A DNA stretch of 64,000 nt. It comes from Cytobacillus firmus DS1 (lineage in GTDB: Bacteria > Bacillota > Bacilli > Bacillales > Cytobacillaceae). Below the pieces are notes generated by a model that saw nothing but the letters and a program-made list of their open reading frames with translations, was not told where the DNA came from and did not search any database. A program made the translations under genes and the position numbers. This document shows positions 8,726-17,805 of the stretch, piece by piece; position 1 is the first letter of the stretch; each line of letters begins with the position of its first letter. The DNA lies in contig NZ_APVL01000019.1 of the NCBI RefSeq assembly GCF_000565285.1, positions 1 through 64,000 on the forward strand, written 5' to 3'.

Positions 8726-9520
8726 ATGAAATTATTTTTAATTTTAAACAGTTTGGCTGCAGCAACTCTTATGTTAATTCTCATATTAGGGAAAGAAGAG
8801 CTCACAAAACTATTGAATTTGCTAGTTTCAGAGGCTCCTAAAGAAGTTTACAGCGATCTTGGCGAGGTGCATGATTATACAAATAAAATTGTAAAGATAA
8901 AAGATCAAGTTCTTCTTGATGCGCCTGTAATTAAGCAGTTTCCCGAACTTCCAAGAGGATGCGAGGTGACAAGCCTTGCAATGCTGCTGCAATACAGTGG
9001 CATTGACACTGATAAAATGACTCTTGCAAAAGAAATTAAAAAGAATGCTGTTCCTCTAAAGAAAGAAGGAGGCCATATTTTTTGGGGACATCCAAATGAT
9101 GGCTTTATTGGGGATATGTATTCATATGATAATCCCGGATTAGGAGTATACCATAAACCAATAAAGGAATTAGCTGAAAAGTATATGCCTGGACAAATTA
9201 TTGATTTAACAGGAAGAGAGTTTTCCGAGCTTATGATTTTTCTTTCATTGGACACTCCAGTCTGGATTATAACAAATACAACTTATAGGGAATTGCCCAA
9301 AACAGCATTTGAAAAATGGAAAACACCTGCTGGAGAAATAGATATTACCTATAAAGAACACTCGGTCCTGATAACTGGATATGATGAAAAAAATATATTT
9401 TTTAACGACCCTATAACGGGGATGAAAAATAAGTCTATGAACAAAGAAGACTTTCTTAAAGCCTGGAAGCAAATGGGGAGTCAGGCAGTGACCTTCATTC
9501 CTAAAAGAGTTTTAAAATGA
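8726..9520 (+). CDS. C39-like cysteine peptidase, membrane-anchored
   Basis: 264 residues from the ATG at 8726, which has GAGG eight bases upstream. An earlier in-frame ATG at 8687 has no such site. An N-terminal hydrophobic segment anchors or exports it. The papain-like C39-type domain begins near LDAPVIKQFPELP. The catalytic Cys lies in GCEVTSLAML (about residue 79), His in EHSVLITGYD (about 212), and the Asx of FFNDPITG follows. No ABC transporter is fused or adjacent, so it is not a bacteriocin leader peptidase of the usual type. Substrates of these stand-alone exported enzymes are unknown. Its place between a ferric-reductase-like protein and LTA synthase suggests an envelope role. Confidence 0.78.
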   Translation: MKLFLILNSLAAATLMLILILGKEELTKLLNLLVSEAPKEVYSDLGEVHDYTNKIVKIKDQVLLDAPVIKQFPELPRGCEVTSLAMLLQYSGIDTDKMTLAKEIKKNAVPLKKEGGHIFWGHPNDGFIGDMYSYDNPGLGVYHKPIKELAEKYMPGQIIDLTGREFSELMIFLSLDTPVWIITNTTYRELPKTAFEKWKTPAGEIDITYKEHSVLITGYDEKNIFFNDPITGMKNKSMNKEDFLKAWKQMGSQAVTFIPKRVLK

Positions 9521-9565
9521 ATATATTAAACTACGAAAAAATTTTTTAATGTTAGGAGTGTTAAT

Positions 9566-11521
9566 ATGAATGGTGTTAATCTTGTAAAATCACTATTAAA
9601 CAAGAGGCTAGGCCTATTTTATTTTGCAGTTTTACTCTTCTGGATAAAAACATATCTAATTTATAAAACCGAATTTAATCTTGGAGTAAATAATGGGATG
9701 CAACAGTTTCTACTAGTGCTCAACCCCGTTAGTTCAGCATTATTATTCCTGGGAATTGCTCTATTATTTAAAGGAAGAAAACAGCATTGGATGCTCCTGG
9801 CCATCAATTTTGTGCTAACTTTCTTCTTATATGCTAATGTTGCTTATTATCGATTCTTTAACGACTTTATTACAATTCCGGTTCTTTTTCAGACACAAAA
9901 TTTTGGAAAAGTTGGAGGGAGTGCAGTTGCTCTTTTAGAGCCAACAGATATATTCTATTTCTCTGATACCATTTTGTTGTTTGCCCTTATTCTTTCAAAG
10001 AGACTGAAAATGCCTGACAGATTACCGAGAAGATCTTTAGGTAAGTTATATTTAGTGGGGCTATTGATACTTGGAATAAATGTTGGGCTTGCTGAAGCGG
10101 ATAGGCCACAATTGCTGACTAGAAGTTTTGATAGGAATTACCTTGTAAAGTATCTTGGAGCATTTAACTTTGCCATATATGATATTGTCCAAAACGCTAG
10201 GTCTTCTGCCCAAAGAGTTATGGCTGACAGCAGTGATATTACAACAGTTGAAAATTACACATTATCAAAGAATACAGAGAAAAATCCGGATTATTTTGGT
10301 GCAGCCAAAGGGATGAATGTCATTTACATTTCGATGGAATCTTTTCAGAACTTTCTTATCGGATATAAGCTTCATGGAGAAGAGGTTACGCCATTCTTAA
10401 ATTCATTGGCAAAAGATCCGAATACAATCTATTTTCCGAATTTCTTTCATCAAACAGCACAGGGCAAAACGTCTGACGCCGAGTTCCTAATGGAAAATTC
10501 TTTGTATCCCCTTCCTCAAGGTTCTGTATTTACGACTAAAGCACAAAATACGTTTCAGGGATTACCGGCTATCTTAAAAGACAAGGGCTACTATTCTGCT
10601 GTTTTCCATGGAAACTACAAGTCGTTTTGGAACCGGGAAGAAATGTACAAGTCTTTAGGATACGATATGTTTTATGATGCCACTTATTATAATATGCGAG
10701 AGGAAAATGTTATTAACTACGGTCTAGAAGATAAACCGTTTTTTAAAGAAACAATTCCTTATTTACAATCCATTCCTCAGCCGTTTTACACCAAATTAAT
10801 TACGCTTTCTAATCATTTTCCATATCTGATTGACGAAGAAGATCAGTCGATAGCCCCTGCACAAACTGGTGATGAAACAGTTGATGGTTATTTCCAGACG
10901 GCCCGATATTTAGATGAAGCACTAAAGCAGTTTTTTGAAGATCTAAAGATTTCTGGTCTTGATAAAAACACAATGGTTGTAATGTACGGAGATCATTATG
11001 GAATTTCTGAAAACCGCAAAAAAGCAATGTCGAATGTTTTAAACAGGGACATAAATAACTTTGAACAAGCTCAACTTCAGAGAGTGCCTCTATTTATATA
11101 CGCTCCAGGCCTGAAGGGTTTTGTTAATGAAACATATGGGGGAGAAGTTGATGTGCGGCCAACAGTATTAAATTTACTCGGTGTTGACACAACACATCAG
11201 GTTGCCTTTGGAACAGACTTATTATCTAAAAATAGAGATGAAATAGTCGCATTTAGAAATGGCGATTACATTACGGATAAAGTGACATCCGTTAAAGGTA
11301 AAATTTATGAGAACGATACAGGGCAAATTGTAGAGGATGCGACACCATATCAAAAATACTCAGAGATTGTTAAAAACGAATTAGAGTTATCTGATAAGGT
11401 GGTATATGGAGATTTGCTTCGTTTCCACAAACTTAGCGGTATTAAAACTCCAGATAAAACAAAATTGGATTATACAAAAGCCGAGCATTACAATGAAGAT
11501 TGGACTCAGGAGCAGAAATAG
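9566..11521 (+). CDS. Lipoteichoic acid synthase family protein
   Basis: 651 residues: five membrane segments in the first 180 or so residues, then an extracellular sulfatase-fold domain. LtaS-type enzymes polymerise glycerol-phosphate from phosphatidylglycerol. The active-site residues are all there: Glu258 in ISMESF, the nucleophile Thr302 in GKTSDAE, Arg in FWNRE, His417 in SNHFP, and Asp476-His477 in YGDHYG. These positions are within two residues of those in Staphylococcus aureus LtaS. Bacillaceae usually carry several paralogues (LtaS, YfnI, YqgS, YvgJ), and which one this is cannot be said. Site TTAGGAG. A terminator follows immediately. Confidence 0.9.
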   Translation: MNGVNLVKSLLNKRLGLFYFAVLLFWIKTYLIYKTEFNLGVNNGMQQFLLVLNPVSSALLFLGIALLFKGRKQHWMLLAINFVLTFFLYANVAYYRFFNDFITIPVLFQTQNFGKVGGSAVALLEPTDIFYFSDTILLFALILSKRLKMPDRLPRRSLGKLYLVGLLILGINVGLAEADRPQLLTRSFDRNYLVKYLGAFNFAIYDIVQNARSSAQRVMADSSDITTVENYTLSKNTEKNPDYFGAAKGMNVIYISMESFQNFLIGYKLHGEEVTPFLNSLAKDPNTIYFPNFFHQTAQGKTSDAEFLMENSLYPLPQGSVFTTKAQNTFQGLPAILKDKGYYSAVFHGNYKSFWNREEMYKSLGYDMFYDATYYNMREENVINYGLEDKPFFKETIPYLQSIPQPFYTKLITLSNHFPYLIDEEDQSIAPAQTGDETVDGYFQTARYLDEALKQFFEDLKISGLDKNTMVVMYGDHYGISENRKKAMSNVLNRDINNFEQAQLQRVPLFIYAPGLKGFVNETYGGEVDVRPTVLNLLGVDTTHQVAFGTDLLSKNRDEIVAFRNGDYITDKVTSVKGKIYENDTGQIVEDATPYQKYSEIVKNELELSDKVVYGDLLRFHKLSGIKTPDKTKLDYTKAEHYNEDWTQEQK

Positions 11522-11527
11522 AATTCA

Positions 11528-11548
11528 GGGGGGGATGCCCCCTTTTTT
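11528..11548 (+). terminator. Terminator after the LTA synthase gene
   Basis: A G-run (11528-11534) pairs with CCCCC (11538-11542), followed by six T. Confidence 0.8.
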
Positions 11549-11611
11549 ATTCATATTTTCTGCATATTTTAGAAGGTATATTGTCTTTTCAGTTACTTTT
11601 TTATAGAATAC

Positions 11612-11632
11612 AAATCGTAACGGTTACTATTT
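11612..11632 (+). promoter_or_regulatory. Zur box upstream of the zinc-binding lipoprotein
   Basis: AAATCGTAAC, one base, GTTACTATTT. The left half is nearly the Bacillus Zur consensus (AAATCGTAAT) and the right half matches with one or two changes. It lies 20 bases before the start codon, so zinc repression of the gene is predicted. Confidence 0.75.
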
Positions 11633-11653
11633 AACATCATAGGAGGAAGCACT

Positions 11654-12628
11654 TTGTATAAATCAATTTGGCTAATACTGTTTGCCATCGGCATTTTAGT
11701 CCTTGGGGGATGCAGTAAAGCAACTCAAGAGGACAAAAACATTCAAACAGATGATGAGAAGATAAAAATTTACACAACAATTTTTCCGCTCAAGGATTTT
11801 GTTGAAAAAATTGGAGGGGAGTTAGTACAAGTGGAAAATATTGTTCCTGCAGGATCGGATGCTCATTCCTTTGAACCTACAACTAAAACCATGGTCAAAA
11901 TAGCAGAGGGGGATGCATTTATCTATTTAGGAACCGGAATAGAAGGGTTTGCCGATGCGGTCATTAATGCCGTGAAAAATGAAGATACAGCCATTGTAAA
12001 AGCATCAGAAGGAATTCCTTTAATTGGTGCTTCAGAATCCTCTGAAGATGCACAACATGAAGAAGAAAATAATGAGGAGCATGCTGGTGAAGAAGGAGAT
12101 GATGTTGATCCTCATGTTTGGCTTGACCCAGGCAGGTCCGTGCAGCTTGCGGGAAATATAAAGAATGCATTAATCAAAATTGATCCTAGCCAGCAAGATT
12201 ACTTTGAAAAGAACTTCCAGGCTCTCAAAAATAACTTAGAAACAGTAGATTCTAACTTTGAAAGCATGGTCAACGAATCACAAAATAAAACCTTCATCGT
12301 CGCCCATTCTGCATACGGTTATTGGGAAGATGCATATGGCTTAAAGCAAATAGGAATTAGCGGCCTTTCTCCTAGTGCTGAACCTTCTCAAAAAAAGCTC
12401 GAAGAAATCATTAAGACCGCTGAAAATGCTGAATTAAATTATATCCTATTCGAGCAAAATGTCGAGAATCGGGTTGCTGAGGTGATAAAAAGAGAACTCG
12501 GTGCAGAAACTCTGACTCTTCATAATTTAGAATCATTAACAGAAGAAGATATTCAAAATAATGAAGACTATATAAGCTTAATGAATAAAAATATTGAAAC
12601 CTTAAAACAAGCATTAAATAATAAGTAA
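11654..12628 (+). CDS. Zinc ABC transporter substrate-binding lipoprotein (ZnuA/AdcA type)
   Basis: 324 residues from a TTG start with TAGGAGGAAG upstream. Lipobox LGGC (Cys20). The cluster A-I metal-binding fold shows its ligands in GSDAHSFEPT, DPHVWLDP, VAHSAYGYW and the FEQNVENR region. A His/Glu/Asp-rich loop before DPHVW (about residues 133-155) is characteristic of zinc-specific members. No permease or ATPase gene is adjacent, so it must work with a transporter encoded elsewhere. The Zur box supports zinc rather than manganese. Maturation depends on Lgt. Confidence 0.9.
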   Translation: MYKSIWLILFAIGILVLGGCSKATQEDKNIQTDDEKIKIYTTIFPLKDFVEKIGGELVQVENIVPAGSDAHSFEPTTKTMVKIAEGDAFIYLGTGIEGFADAVINAVKNEDTAIVKASEGIPLIGASESSEDAQHEEENNEEHAGEEGDDVDPHVWLDPGRSVQLAGNIKNALIKIDPSQQDYFEKNFQALKNNLETVDSNFESMVNESQNKTFIVAHSAYGYWEDAYGLKQIGISGLSPSAEPSQKKLEEIIKTAENAELNYILFEQNVENRVAEVIKRELGAETLTLHNLESLTEEDIQNNEDYISLMNKNIETLKQALNNK

Positions 12629-12706
12629 AGGATATCAAACCAGCTTTGAATAAAGCCCTTTCTAATTAGTTCCATTTTTGTAATGGATAAAAACATGTAT
12701 TAATTT

Positions 12707-12745
12707 GCAGCCTAAATCGCATAGTGATTTAGGCTGCTTTCTCTT
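12707..12745 (+). terminator. Terminator after the zinc-binding lipoprotein
   Basis: Perfect 12-base arms GCAGCCTAAATC and GATTTAGGCTGC around a seven-base loop, then TTTCTCTTTG. Confidence 0.8.
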
Positions 12746-12816
12746 TGTTAAGTCAATAATTGTGGAGTCTTAGTAACCAAATAGTAAATAATAATGTAAC
12801 ATTGCAGCTTCTCTTA

Positions 12817-12837
12817 ATTTGGTTTGGGAAACCAAAT
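12817..12837 (+). promoter_or_regulatory. Nine-base inverted repeat in the leader of the YdhK gene
   Basis: ATTTGGTTT, GGG, AAACCAAAT: perfect arms with a three-base loop. It lacks a T tract, so an operator or 5' mRNA stabiliser is more likely than a terminator. A further AACCAAAT half-site lies about 45 bases upstream. The second YdhK gene (33904) has no such repeat. Confidence 0.5.
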
Positions 12838-12896
12838 GTTTTAATAATCCTTTAGGAGGTATATACCCATGTCAAATAATTTAAAGGAGGAAGACA

Positions 12897-13772
12897 ATGA
12901 CCAACAAAATTTTAAAAATATCAGGATTAGGTTTGGCATCGCTCGGAATCGTTTTTTCAGCTGGGGGAGTTTCTGCAGATGCCCACAATATGGGAGTCAA
13001 AATGCAAAACAGTGCACAAGTTAAAGCTGAATCGAACTTTGAGAAAAATCTAGCTAAAATAGACAAAAAAGTGAATGCTATTATCGTTAAGATAAAGGGA
13101 ATTAGAGCATCCCTTGAAGAACCCCCTTTATCTGCTGAAGAGGTAGAGAGATACAAGGAATATAAAGAAGAAATTGACGATCTACTTAATCGTTTAAACG
13201 CTACGGAAAAGCATTTAGAGGCCATAACTAAAAATACAGACAAACCAAATGTTTCCTCGGAAGAGATCGAAGGACTGCTTAATGAAGTGCGCCTTAATGC
13301 TTTAGAAATCAAAGAAACAATTGAATTTCATTTTGCTGAGACAATGTCAAGTTCAGGTGACGTTCCTGATAAACTTGAAGAAGCTGAGAATCCAGCTTTT
13401 GAAATCGGCAGTCAGGCCATAATTGAAGCAGATCATATGCCAGGCATGAAAGGTGCGCTAGCAACCATTGCAGGAGCATATGAGACTACTGCTTACTCTG
13501 TTACGTATTATCCTACGACTGGAGAAGAGCCGGTAAAAGATCATAAATGGGTCATCCATGAGGAAATTGAAAACGCTGGGGAAGAGTCTCTTAAACCTGG
13601 TACAGAAGTTACCCTTATTGCAGATCATATGGAAGGTATGGACGGAGCAAAAGCGGTCATTGAATCAGCGGCCGAAACTAATGTCTATATGCTTGACTTT
13701 ACTACCACAACCGGCGAAAAAGTAGATAATCACAAATGGATCATTGAAAGTGAACTAGCACCAATTGAGTAG
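12897..13772 (+). CDS. YdhK-family exported protein with coiled-coil N-terminus
   Basis: 291 residues. A signal peptide ends near VSADA. A Lys/Glu-rich predicted coiled coil covers about residues 40-150. Two tandem DUF1541 repeats follow, marked by ADHMPGMKGA and ADHMEGMDGA and by two DHKW/NHKW motifs. The Met/His content suggests metal binding, and in Bacilli such genes sit near copper genes, but the function is not established. Two ribosome binding sites are stacked: one serves a short overlapping frame starting at 12870 in another phase, the second (AAAGGAGGAAG) serves this ATG. A shorter lipoprotein paralogue lies at 33904. Confidence 0.85.
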   Translation: MTNKILKISGLGLASLGIVFSAGGVSADAHNMGVKMQNSAQVKAESNFEKNLAKIDKKVNAIIVKIKGIRASLEEPPLSAEEVERYKEYKEEIDDLLNRLNATEKHLEAITKNTDKPNVSSEEIEGLLNEVRLNALEIKETIEFHFAETMSSSGDVPDKLEEAENPAFEIGSQAIIEADHMPGMKGALATIAGAYETTAYSVTYYPTTGEEPVKDHKWVIHEEIENAGEESLKPGTEVTLIADHMEGMDGAKAVIESAAETNVYMLDFTTTTGEKVDNHKWIIESELAPIE

Positions 13773-13801
13773 AAGTTATTAGATATTTAAAGCATATTAG
13801 C

Positions 13802-13850
13802 AAAGCCAATGTATACAAGCCTTTTCTCTTGTATATATTCGGCTTTTTTA
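13802..13850 (+). terminator. Terminator after the YdhK gene
   Basis: AAAGCC..TGTATACAAG pairs with CTTGTATATA..GGCTTT around CCTTTTCT, followed by a T run. The remaining stretch to 14071 shows no gene. Confidence 0.75.
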
Positions 13851-14071
13851 ATAGAGATAATAGTGAATTCTTTAAAAAGGATATCTATCGGTTTACAAAT
13901 AATTCTTTGAGGATCACAAAGTACAGGCAGACTCCTAATCTTTGTAAGGAGATCAACCGTTTTTATAACCCGAAAACCCCCTAATCATTTCCTGCTACAA
14001 TGGAGACTTCAAATCCATTAAAAATCCATACTTTTTTGAGAAACTAATCTCAAAAAGATAGGTGTGAAGAA

Positions 14072-14692
14072 ATGGATATTTCAAGAAATGAAGTGATCAT
14101 ACAAAGATATGACAGAATTTCTCTTCTCTATGACTGGATGGATAAGATGATTAAGGATGAATGGAGAAATAGTCTATTGGCCAATGTCAGAGGAGACATT
14201 CTGGAGGTAGGGATCGGAACAGGAATAAACCTTAAATATTATCCAAAAGATATTAATTCCTTAACTGGCGTAGATTTTAGTGAAGGAATGCTCAACTTAG
14301 CAAGGAAGAAGAAAAAAAAATTACAAGTAGATTTTAAAGTGAATTTGATGAATGCTGATATCCAGGTCCTTCCATTCCCTGACAATACTTTCGACTCTAT
14401 CGTTTCAACCTGTGTGTTTTGCTCTGTTCCTGATCCGGTAAAAGGGTTAAAGGAACTTAAAAGAGTATGTAAGCCTGAAGGAGAGATTTTTATGATTGAG
14501 CATATGAGAAGCAGCAACCCTCTTGCAGGAGTGTTAATGGACGCGCTTAATCCATTAACAGTTAGGCTTTGGGGAGCCAATATTAACCGGGATACACTAC
14601 ATAATATAGATCAATCAGGACTAGTTATAGTAGATAATATTCCATTAATGGGTACGGTTGTCCGAAAACTTACTTTAGGGCCAAATAATTAA
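14072..14692 (+). CDS. Class I SAM-dependent methyltransferase
   Basis: 206 residues. Motif I LEVGIGTGINLKYYP, the acidic loop after strand 2 (GVDFSEGML), motif III-like NADIQVLPFPDNTFDSIVSTCVFC and the following PEGEIFMIEHMRS are those of UbiE/phospholipid-methyltransferase-like enzymes. Members near this sequence act on small hydrophobic acceptors, but the substrate is not predictable. The gene is monocistronic as far as can be seen, 115 bases before the copper-storage-like gene. Confidence 0.85.
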   Translation: MDISRNEVIIQRYDRISLLYDWMDKMIKDEWRNSLLANVRGDILEVGIGTGINLKYYPKDINSLTGVDFSEGMLNLARKKKKKLQVDFKVNLMNADIQVLPFPDNTFDSIVSTCVFCSVPDPVKGLKELKRVCKPEGEIFMIEHMRSSNPLAGVLMDALNPLTVRLWGANINRDTLHNIDQSGLVIVDNIPLMGTVVRKLTLGPNN

Positions 14693-14807
14693 ATACAAGT
14701 ACTTTGTTGAATGAGGCTATGCAAAATTATGCATTTTTTATGCAGTTTATTTTCTTAAAGTAGGGGGAATCTATTTAATGAATTAGAATATTGGAAAGGA
14801 TGATCCT

Positions 14808-15137
14808 ATGTATAGCCAAACCTATGAACAATGCATTCAGGCATGTCTTGAATGTATAGAGGCCTGCAATATTTGTTATGATGCATGCCTTCGCGAGGAT
14901 GATTTGAAAATGATGGTAGACTGTATCCGGATGGATCGTGATTGTGCAGATATTTGTGCTTTTGCTACAAAATCGATGCAATCCAATAGCCCCTTTATAA
15001 AACAGATATGTCAATTATGTGCCGAAATTTGTGAAGCATGTGGAAACGAATGCAAGAAACATCAACATGAACATTGTCAAAAATGTGCAGATGCTTGCTT
15101 TAAATGCGCAGATGCTTGCCGTCAAATGGTACAATAA
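14808..15137 (+). CDS. Four-helix-bundle copper-storage-type protein (Csp-like)
   Basis: 109 residues with 19 cysteines, at 9, 13, 16, 20, 23, 27, 39, 46, 50, 68, 71, 75, 78, 82, 90, 93, 97, 100 and 104. They are spaced three or four apart so that they line the inside of helices. This is the pattern of cytosolic copper-storage proteins (Csp3, YhjQ; DUF326), which hold many Cu(I) ions. There is no signal peptide, so it is cytosolic. A short HQHEHC segment lies before the last helix. It fits the CopA/CopZ/CsoR genes at 26 kb and the cupredoxin at 18 kb. A strong terminator follows. Confidence 0.9.
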   Translation: MYSQTYEQCIQACLECIEACNICYDACLREDDLKMMVDCIRMDRDCADICAFATKSMQSNSPFIKQICQLCAEICEACGNECKKHQHEHCQKCADACFKCADACRQMVQ

Positions 15138-15145
15138 GCAATAAA

Positions 15146-15171
15146 CAGGCACCTGAGGTGCCTGTTTTTGT
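15146..15171 (+). terminator. Terminator after the Csp-like gene
   Basis: CAGGCACCT and AGGTGCCTG perfect arms, then TTTTTG. Confidence 0.88.
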
Positions 15172-15329
15172 TTGTATGAATTGAAATCAAAATGAAAAGC
15201 CCGCTCATCACAGTGAAAAAATACAAACTCTATTAGATCTAAAAGTTCTTCCTAGATTCTATTCTATTATCCTTCTTCTGTTCATATATTCTGAGTAGAA
15301 AACAGAATAAATAGAACGGAGGGGTACAA

Positions 15330-16490
15330 ATGAAAGAAAGGAAGAATACATCTATTTTGTTTATACGAGTTCACTGGATTTATTTATCCCTATTTTTCTT
15401 GATTTTTAGTATTTCATTTTTTATAAACTTTCTTGATTTAAAAGAAAGATTAAATTCTTCCATAATAACAGCTACTAGTGAAAAAGTGCATACTAATTTC
15501 TTTCTAAGGCTAATGTCTACTGAAATAGGTCCGCTAAAATCAAGTATTAAGGAAGAAGAAGAGCCCTCCATTTCCCAAGTTGTATTTCACACCTTTACAA
15601 ATATTTGGCCAGAAGACATTCGGACTTTTCTTGGCAGAGAAATACCTGGATTCTCTACTTTTAACACCGAAATTGCCATTGCAGGTCTCGGAACAGACCT
15701 TACCACGTTGCCTATTGAATCAGCTCCACCGTTGGAGATGCTGTTGAAAGAGAAAGAGCAGGCAGAAAAAGACCAAGATCAACCAAAAGGTACAGAAGAA
15801 AAGGGAGCTTCACCAATCCCTAAAACCGGAAAAGATGTTGCGTATATTTATCATTCACACAGCTGGGAGGCCTTTTTGCCTTTACTTCCCGGAAAAAAAA
15901 CGGCTAATGAAGCTGTAAGTTTAAATGAAAGTAAAAATATTATAGCCGTGGGTAAAAAGCTGAAAGAAGAATTAATGAAACGAGGGATAGGAGCAAATCA
16001 TAGTACATCTAATGTTACAGAAGAATTGAAAAAGAAAAATTGGAATTATAATTATTCTTATGCTCTATCAAGAGAAACAGTAAAAGAGGTAATGGCCCAA
16101 AACTCTTCCATTAATTATCTTATTGATATTCACAGAGACTCCCAGCCAAAGAAACTAACAACTACTATGATAAACGGTAAGCCATTTGCAAGATTATTTT
16201 TTATAGTCGGGAAGGAAAATATAAACTACGAAAGGAACCTTGCATTAGCTAAAGAATTAAACAAAAAACTAGAAGAAAAGTATCCAGGGATTAGCAGAGG
16301 TGTATTTATTAAAACAAAAGACGATGGGAACGGAGTTTATAACCAAGACCTTTCCAGCCAGTCCATGCTGCTTGAGTTTGGGGGAGTAGAAAATAACAAC
16401 ACTGAACTTGATCATTCTATTGAAGCGTTTGCGGAGATTTTCAGTGAATATTATTGGGACGCTGAGGAAGTAAGCGGAAATGAAGGATGA
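15330..16490 (+). CDS. spoIIP: Stage II sporulation protein P (SpoIIP) family
   Basis: 386 residues. An N-terminal membrane segment (about 12-33) is followed by an extracytoplasmic region with the phrase IAIAGLGTDLTTLPIESAPP and a zinc amidase domain from DVAYIYHSHSWEAFLPL. Further catalytic or metal positions are in YLIDIHRDSQP and MLLEFGGVENNNTE. SpoIIP is the amidase of the SpoIIDMP machine, which thins septal peptidoglycan during engulfment. The chromosomal copy usually follows gpr. This one does not, so it is probably a paralogue, and the gene symbol denotes the family. Site ACGGAGGGG. Confidence 0.85.
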   Translation: MKERKNTSILFIRVHWIYLSLFFLIFSISFFINFLDLKERLNSSIITATSEKVHTNFFLRLMSTEIGPLKSSIKEEEEPSISQVVFHTFTNIWPEDIRTFLGREIPGFSTFNTEIAIAGLGTDLTTLPIESAPPLEMLLKEKEQAEKDQDQPKGTEEKGASPIPKTGKDVAYIYHSHSWEAFLPLLPGKKTANEAVSLNESKNIIAVGKKLKEELMKRGIGANHSTSNVTEELKKKNWNYNYSYALSRETVKEVMAQNSSINYLIDIHRDSQPKKLTTTMINGKPFARLFFIVGKENINYERNLALAKELNKKLEEKYPGISRGVFIKTKDDGNGVYNQDLSSQSMLLEFGGVENNNTELDHSIEAFAEIFSEYYWDAEEVSGNEG

Positions 16491-16823
16491 TTTATATCCT
16501 TAACTGCTGATAGGCTGCATTTTTTCATCTACACATTTCTTTTAGAAAGATTGAAGCTGATTTTTGAACATTCAAAGATCGGCTTTTTTAATTATATTAC
16601 GATATTTTTTTCAACACATAACCCCCCACTCTATTAGTAAAAATAAAATTCGTTTAAAGACACAGGAGGTTACTTTTCCTTTTTCTATAAATACCTTAAA
16701 TATTGTGTTTCTTCATAAAATCTTCATAATTAAATGTTATGAATAATGAGTGAACAAAATAGGATTTTCATTTTTTTCAGCAAATGGATTTGGCATTGTC
16801 ATACAAGAATAGGGGTATTAAAA
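16491..16823 (+). other. Intergenic, terminator only
   Basis: Apart from the hairpin at 16554-16589, no gene or conserved site was recognised. A longer reading of the next gene would start at 16746 but lacks a ribosome binding site. Confidence 0.5.
16554..16590 (+). terminator. Terminator after the SpoIIP gene
   Basis: AAGCTGATTTTTGAA pairs with TTCAAAGATCGGCTT (two G:T pairs), then a T run. Confidence 0.78.
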
Positions 16824-17558
16824 ATGTATGAATTTTTCAGCATAATAAGCAACTTTTTTAGCCAGCCTTTAATTAATATTGGTTTGAGCACTAAAGACAT
16901 TCCCATAATATCAGCTTTTATATTGGGACTTGTAGGGGCATTGGCACCCTGTCAATTCACCGGGAATTTGGGGGCCATTACATTATATGGAAGCAGGTCT
17001 ATACAAAAAAATATCGCTTGGAAAGAAGTTTTGTATTTTACGTTGGGTAAAATAGCTGTATTTTCTGGTTTTGGTTTATTAGTTTGGATATTCGGCAGTG
17101 AAATTAAGACTTCTTTGACCGTTTATTTTCCTTGGATAAGGAGAATTATTGGACCAATGTTTATTTTGATCGGTTTATTCTTACTGGGGTTCATTAAATT
17201 CAGGAAATCAATATCACTAGGGGATTTTTTTAAGAGCTTTCAAAAGGAAGGGAGATTTGGAGCCTTCTTTATGGGAGTTAGTTTTAGCCTTGGTTTTTGT
17301 CCTACAATGTTTGTGTTATTCTTTGTCACTCTGATGCCAATGGCACTCTCAGTAAATTATGGGATGATATTGCCTCCAATCTTTGCAATAGGGACTTCTC
17401 TTCCTCTAATTATTTCTGTATTTCTGATTTGGTATCTAGAGCTAGGAGGGAAGTTTTTGAAAAAGGGGAGAAGAATAGGGGCTATTGTTCAAAAAATTAC
17501 AGGTATCATAATGCTTATAATTGGGGTACTTGATACCATTACGTACTGGAGTCTTTAA
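16824..17558 (+). CDS. CcdA/DsbD-like (UreH/SafE-type) six-helix membrane protein
   Basis: 244 residues from the ATG at 16824, which follows AGGGG. The two halves carry matching motifs, LVGALAPCQFTGN and SLGFCPTMFVLFF, each with a Pro-Cys or Cys-Pro inside a helix. This is the arrangement of the CcdA/DsbD transmembrane domain, which passes reducing equivalents across the membrane. Members next to copper genes are often annotated as sulfite exporter or UreH-domain proteins. It might supply electrons for a secreted thiol or copper protein such as the cupredoxin encoded convergently next to it, but that is inference. Confidence 0.75.
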   Translation: MYEFFSIISNFFSQPLINIGLSTKDIPIISAFILGLVGALAPCQFTGNLGAITLYGSRSIQKNIAWKEVLYFTLGKIAVFSGFGLLVWIFGSEIKTSLTVYFPWIRRIIGPMFILIGLFLLGFIKFRKSISLGDFFKSFQKEGRFGAFFMGVSFSLGFCPTMFVLFFVTLMPMALSVNYGMILPPIFAIGTSLPLIISVFLIWYLELGGKFLKKGRRIGAIVQKITGIIMLIIGVLDTITYWSL

Positions 17559-17764
17559 TAGAATTGTCGAGGAAATTTAATGCTTTAATAGTAAATTTTT
17601 GTGCATTTTGAGAATGTTGCAAATGAATATACATGTGTGGTTTTATTGGTTGTGTACATAAAAAAGCACAAAAATTATCGAGATGCAGATAAAGAGCAAT
17701 TCCAAAATATGAATGATATCATAATGTAAAAGTAAATTGAACATTCTAATTTGAAAATGGTAAA

Positions 17765-17805
17765 AGAAAAGCCATCCCTCTGCAATACAGAAGGGATGGC
17801 CTTTC
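17765..17805. terminator. Bidirectional terminator between convergent genes
   Basis: GCCATCCCT pairs with AGGGATGGC, with AAAAGAAAA before and CTTTCTC after, so it can end both the 16824 and the 17806 transcripts. Confidence 0.78.

Noticed and set aside
16746-16823. Longer N-terminus for the CcdA-like protein
   Set aside because: No ribosome binding site at 16746; the extension is not hydrophobic in the family pattern and 16824 has AGGGG.
17601-17728. Small gene between the CcdA-like gene and the terminator
   Set aside because: The apparent C-terminal phrase ending in NDIIM does not join in frame with any start that has a ribosome binding site.
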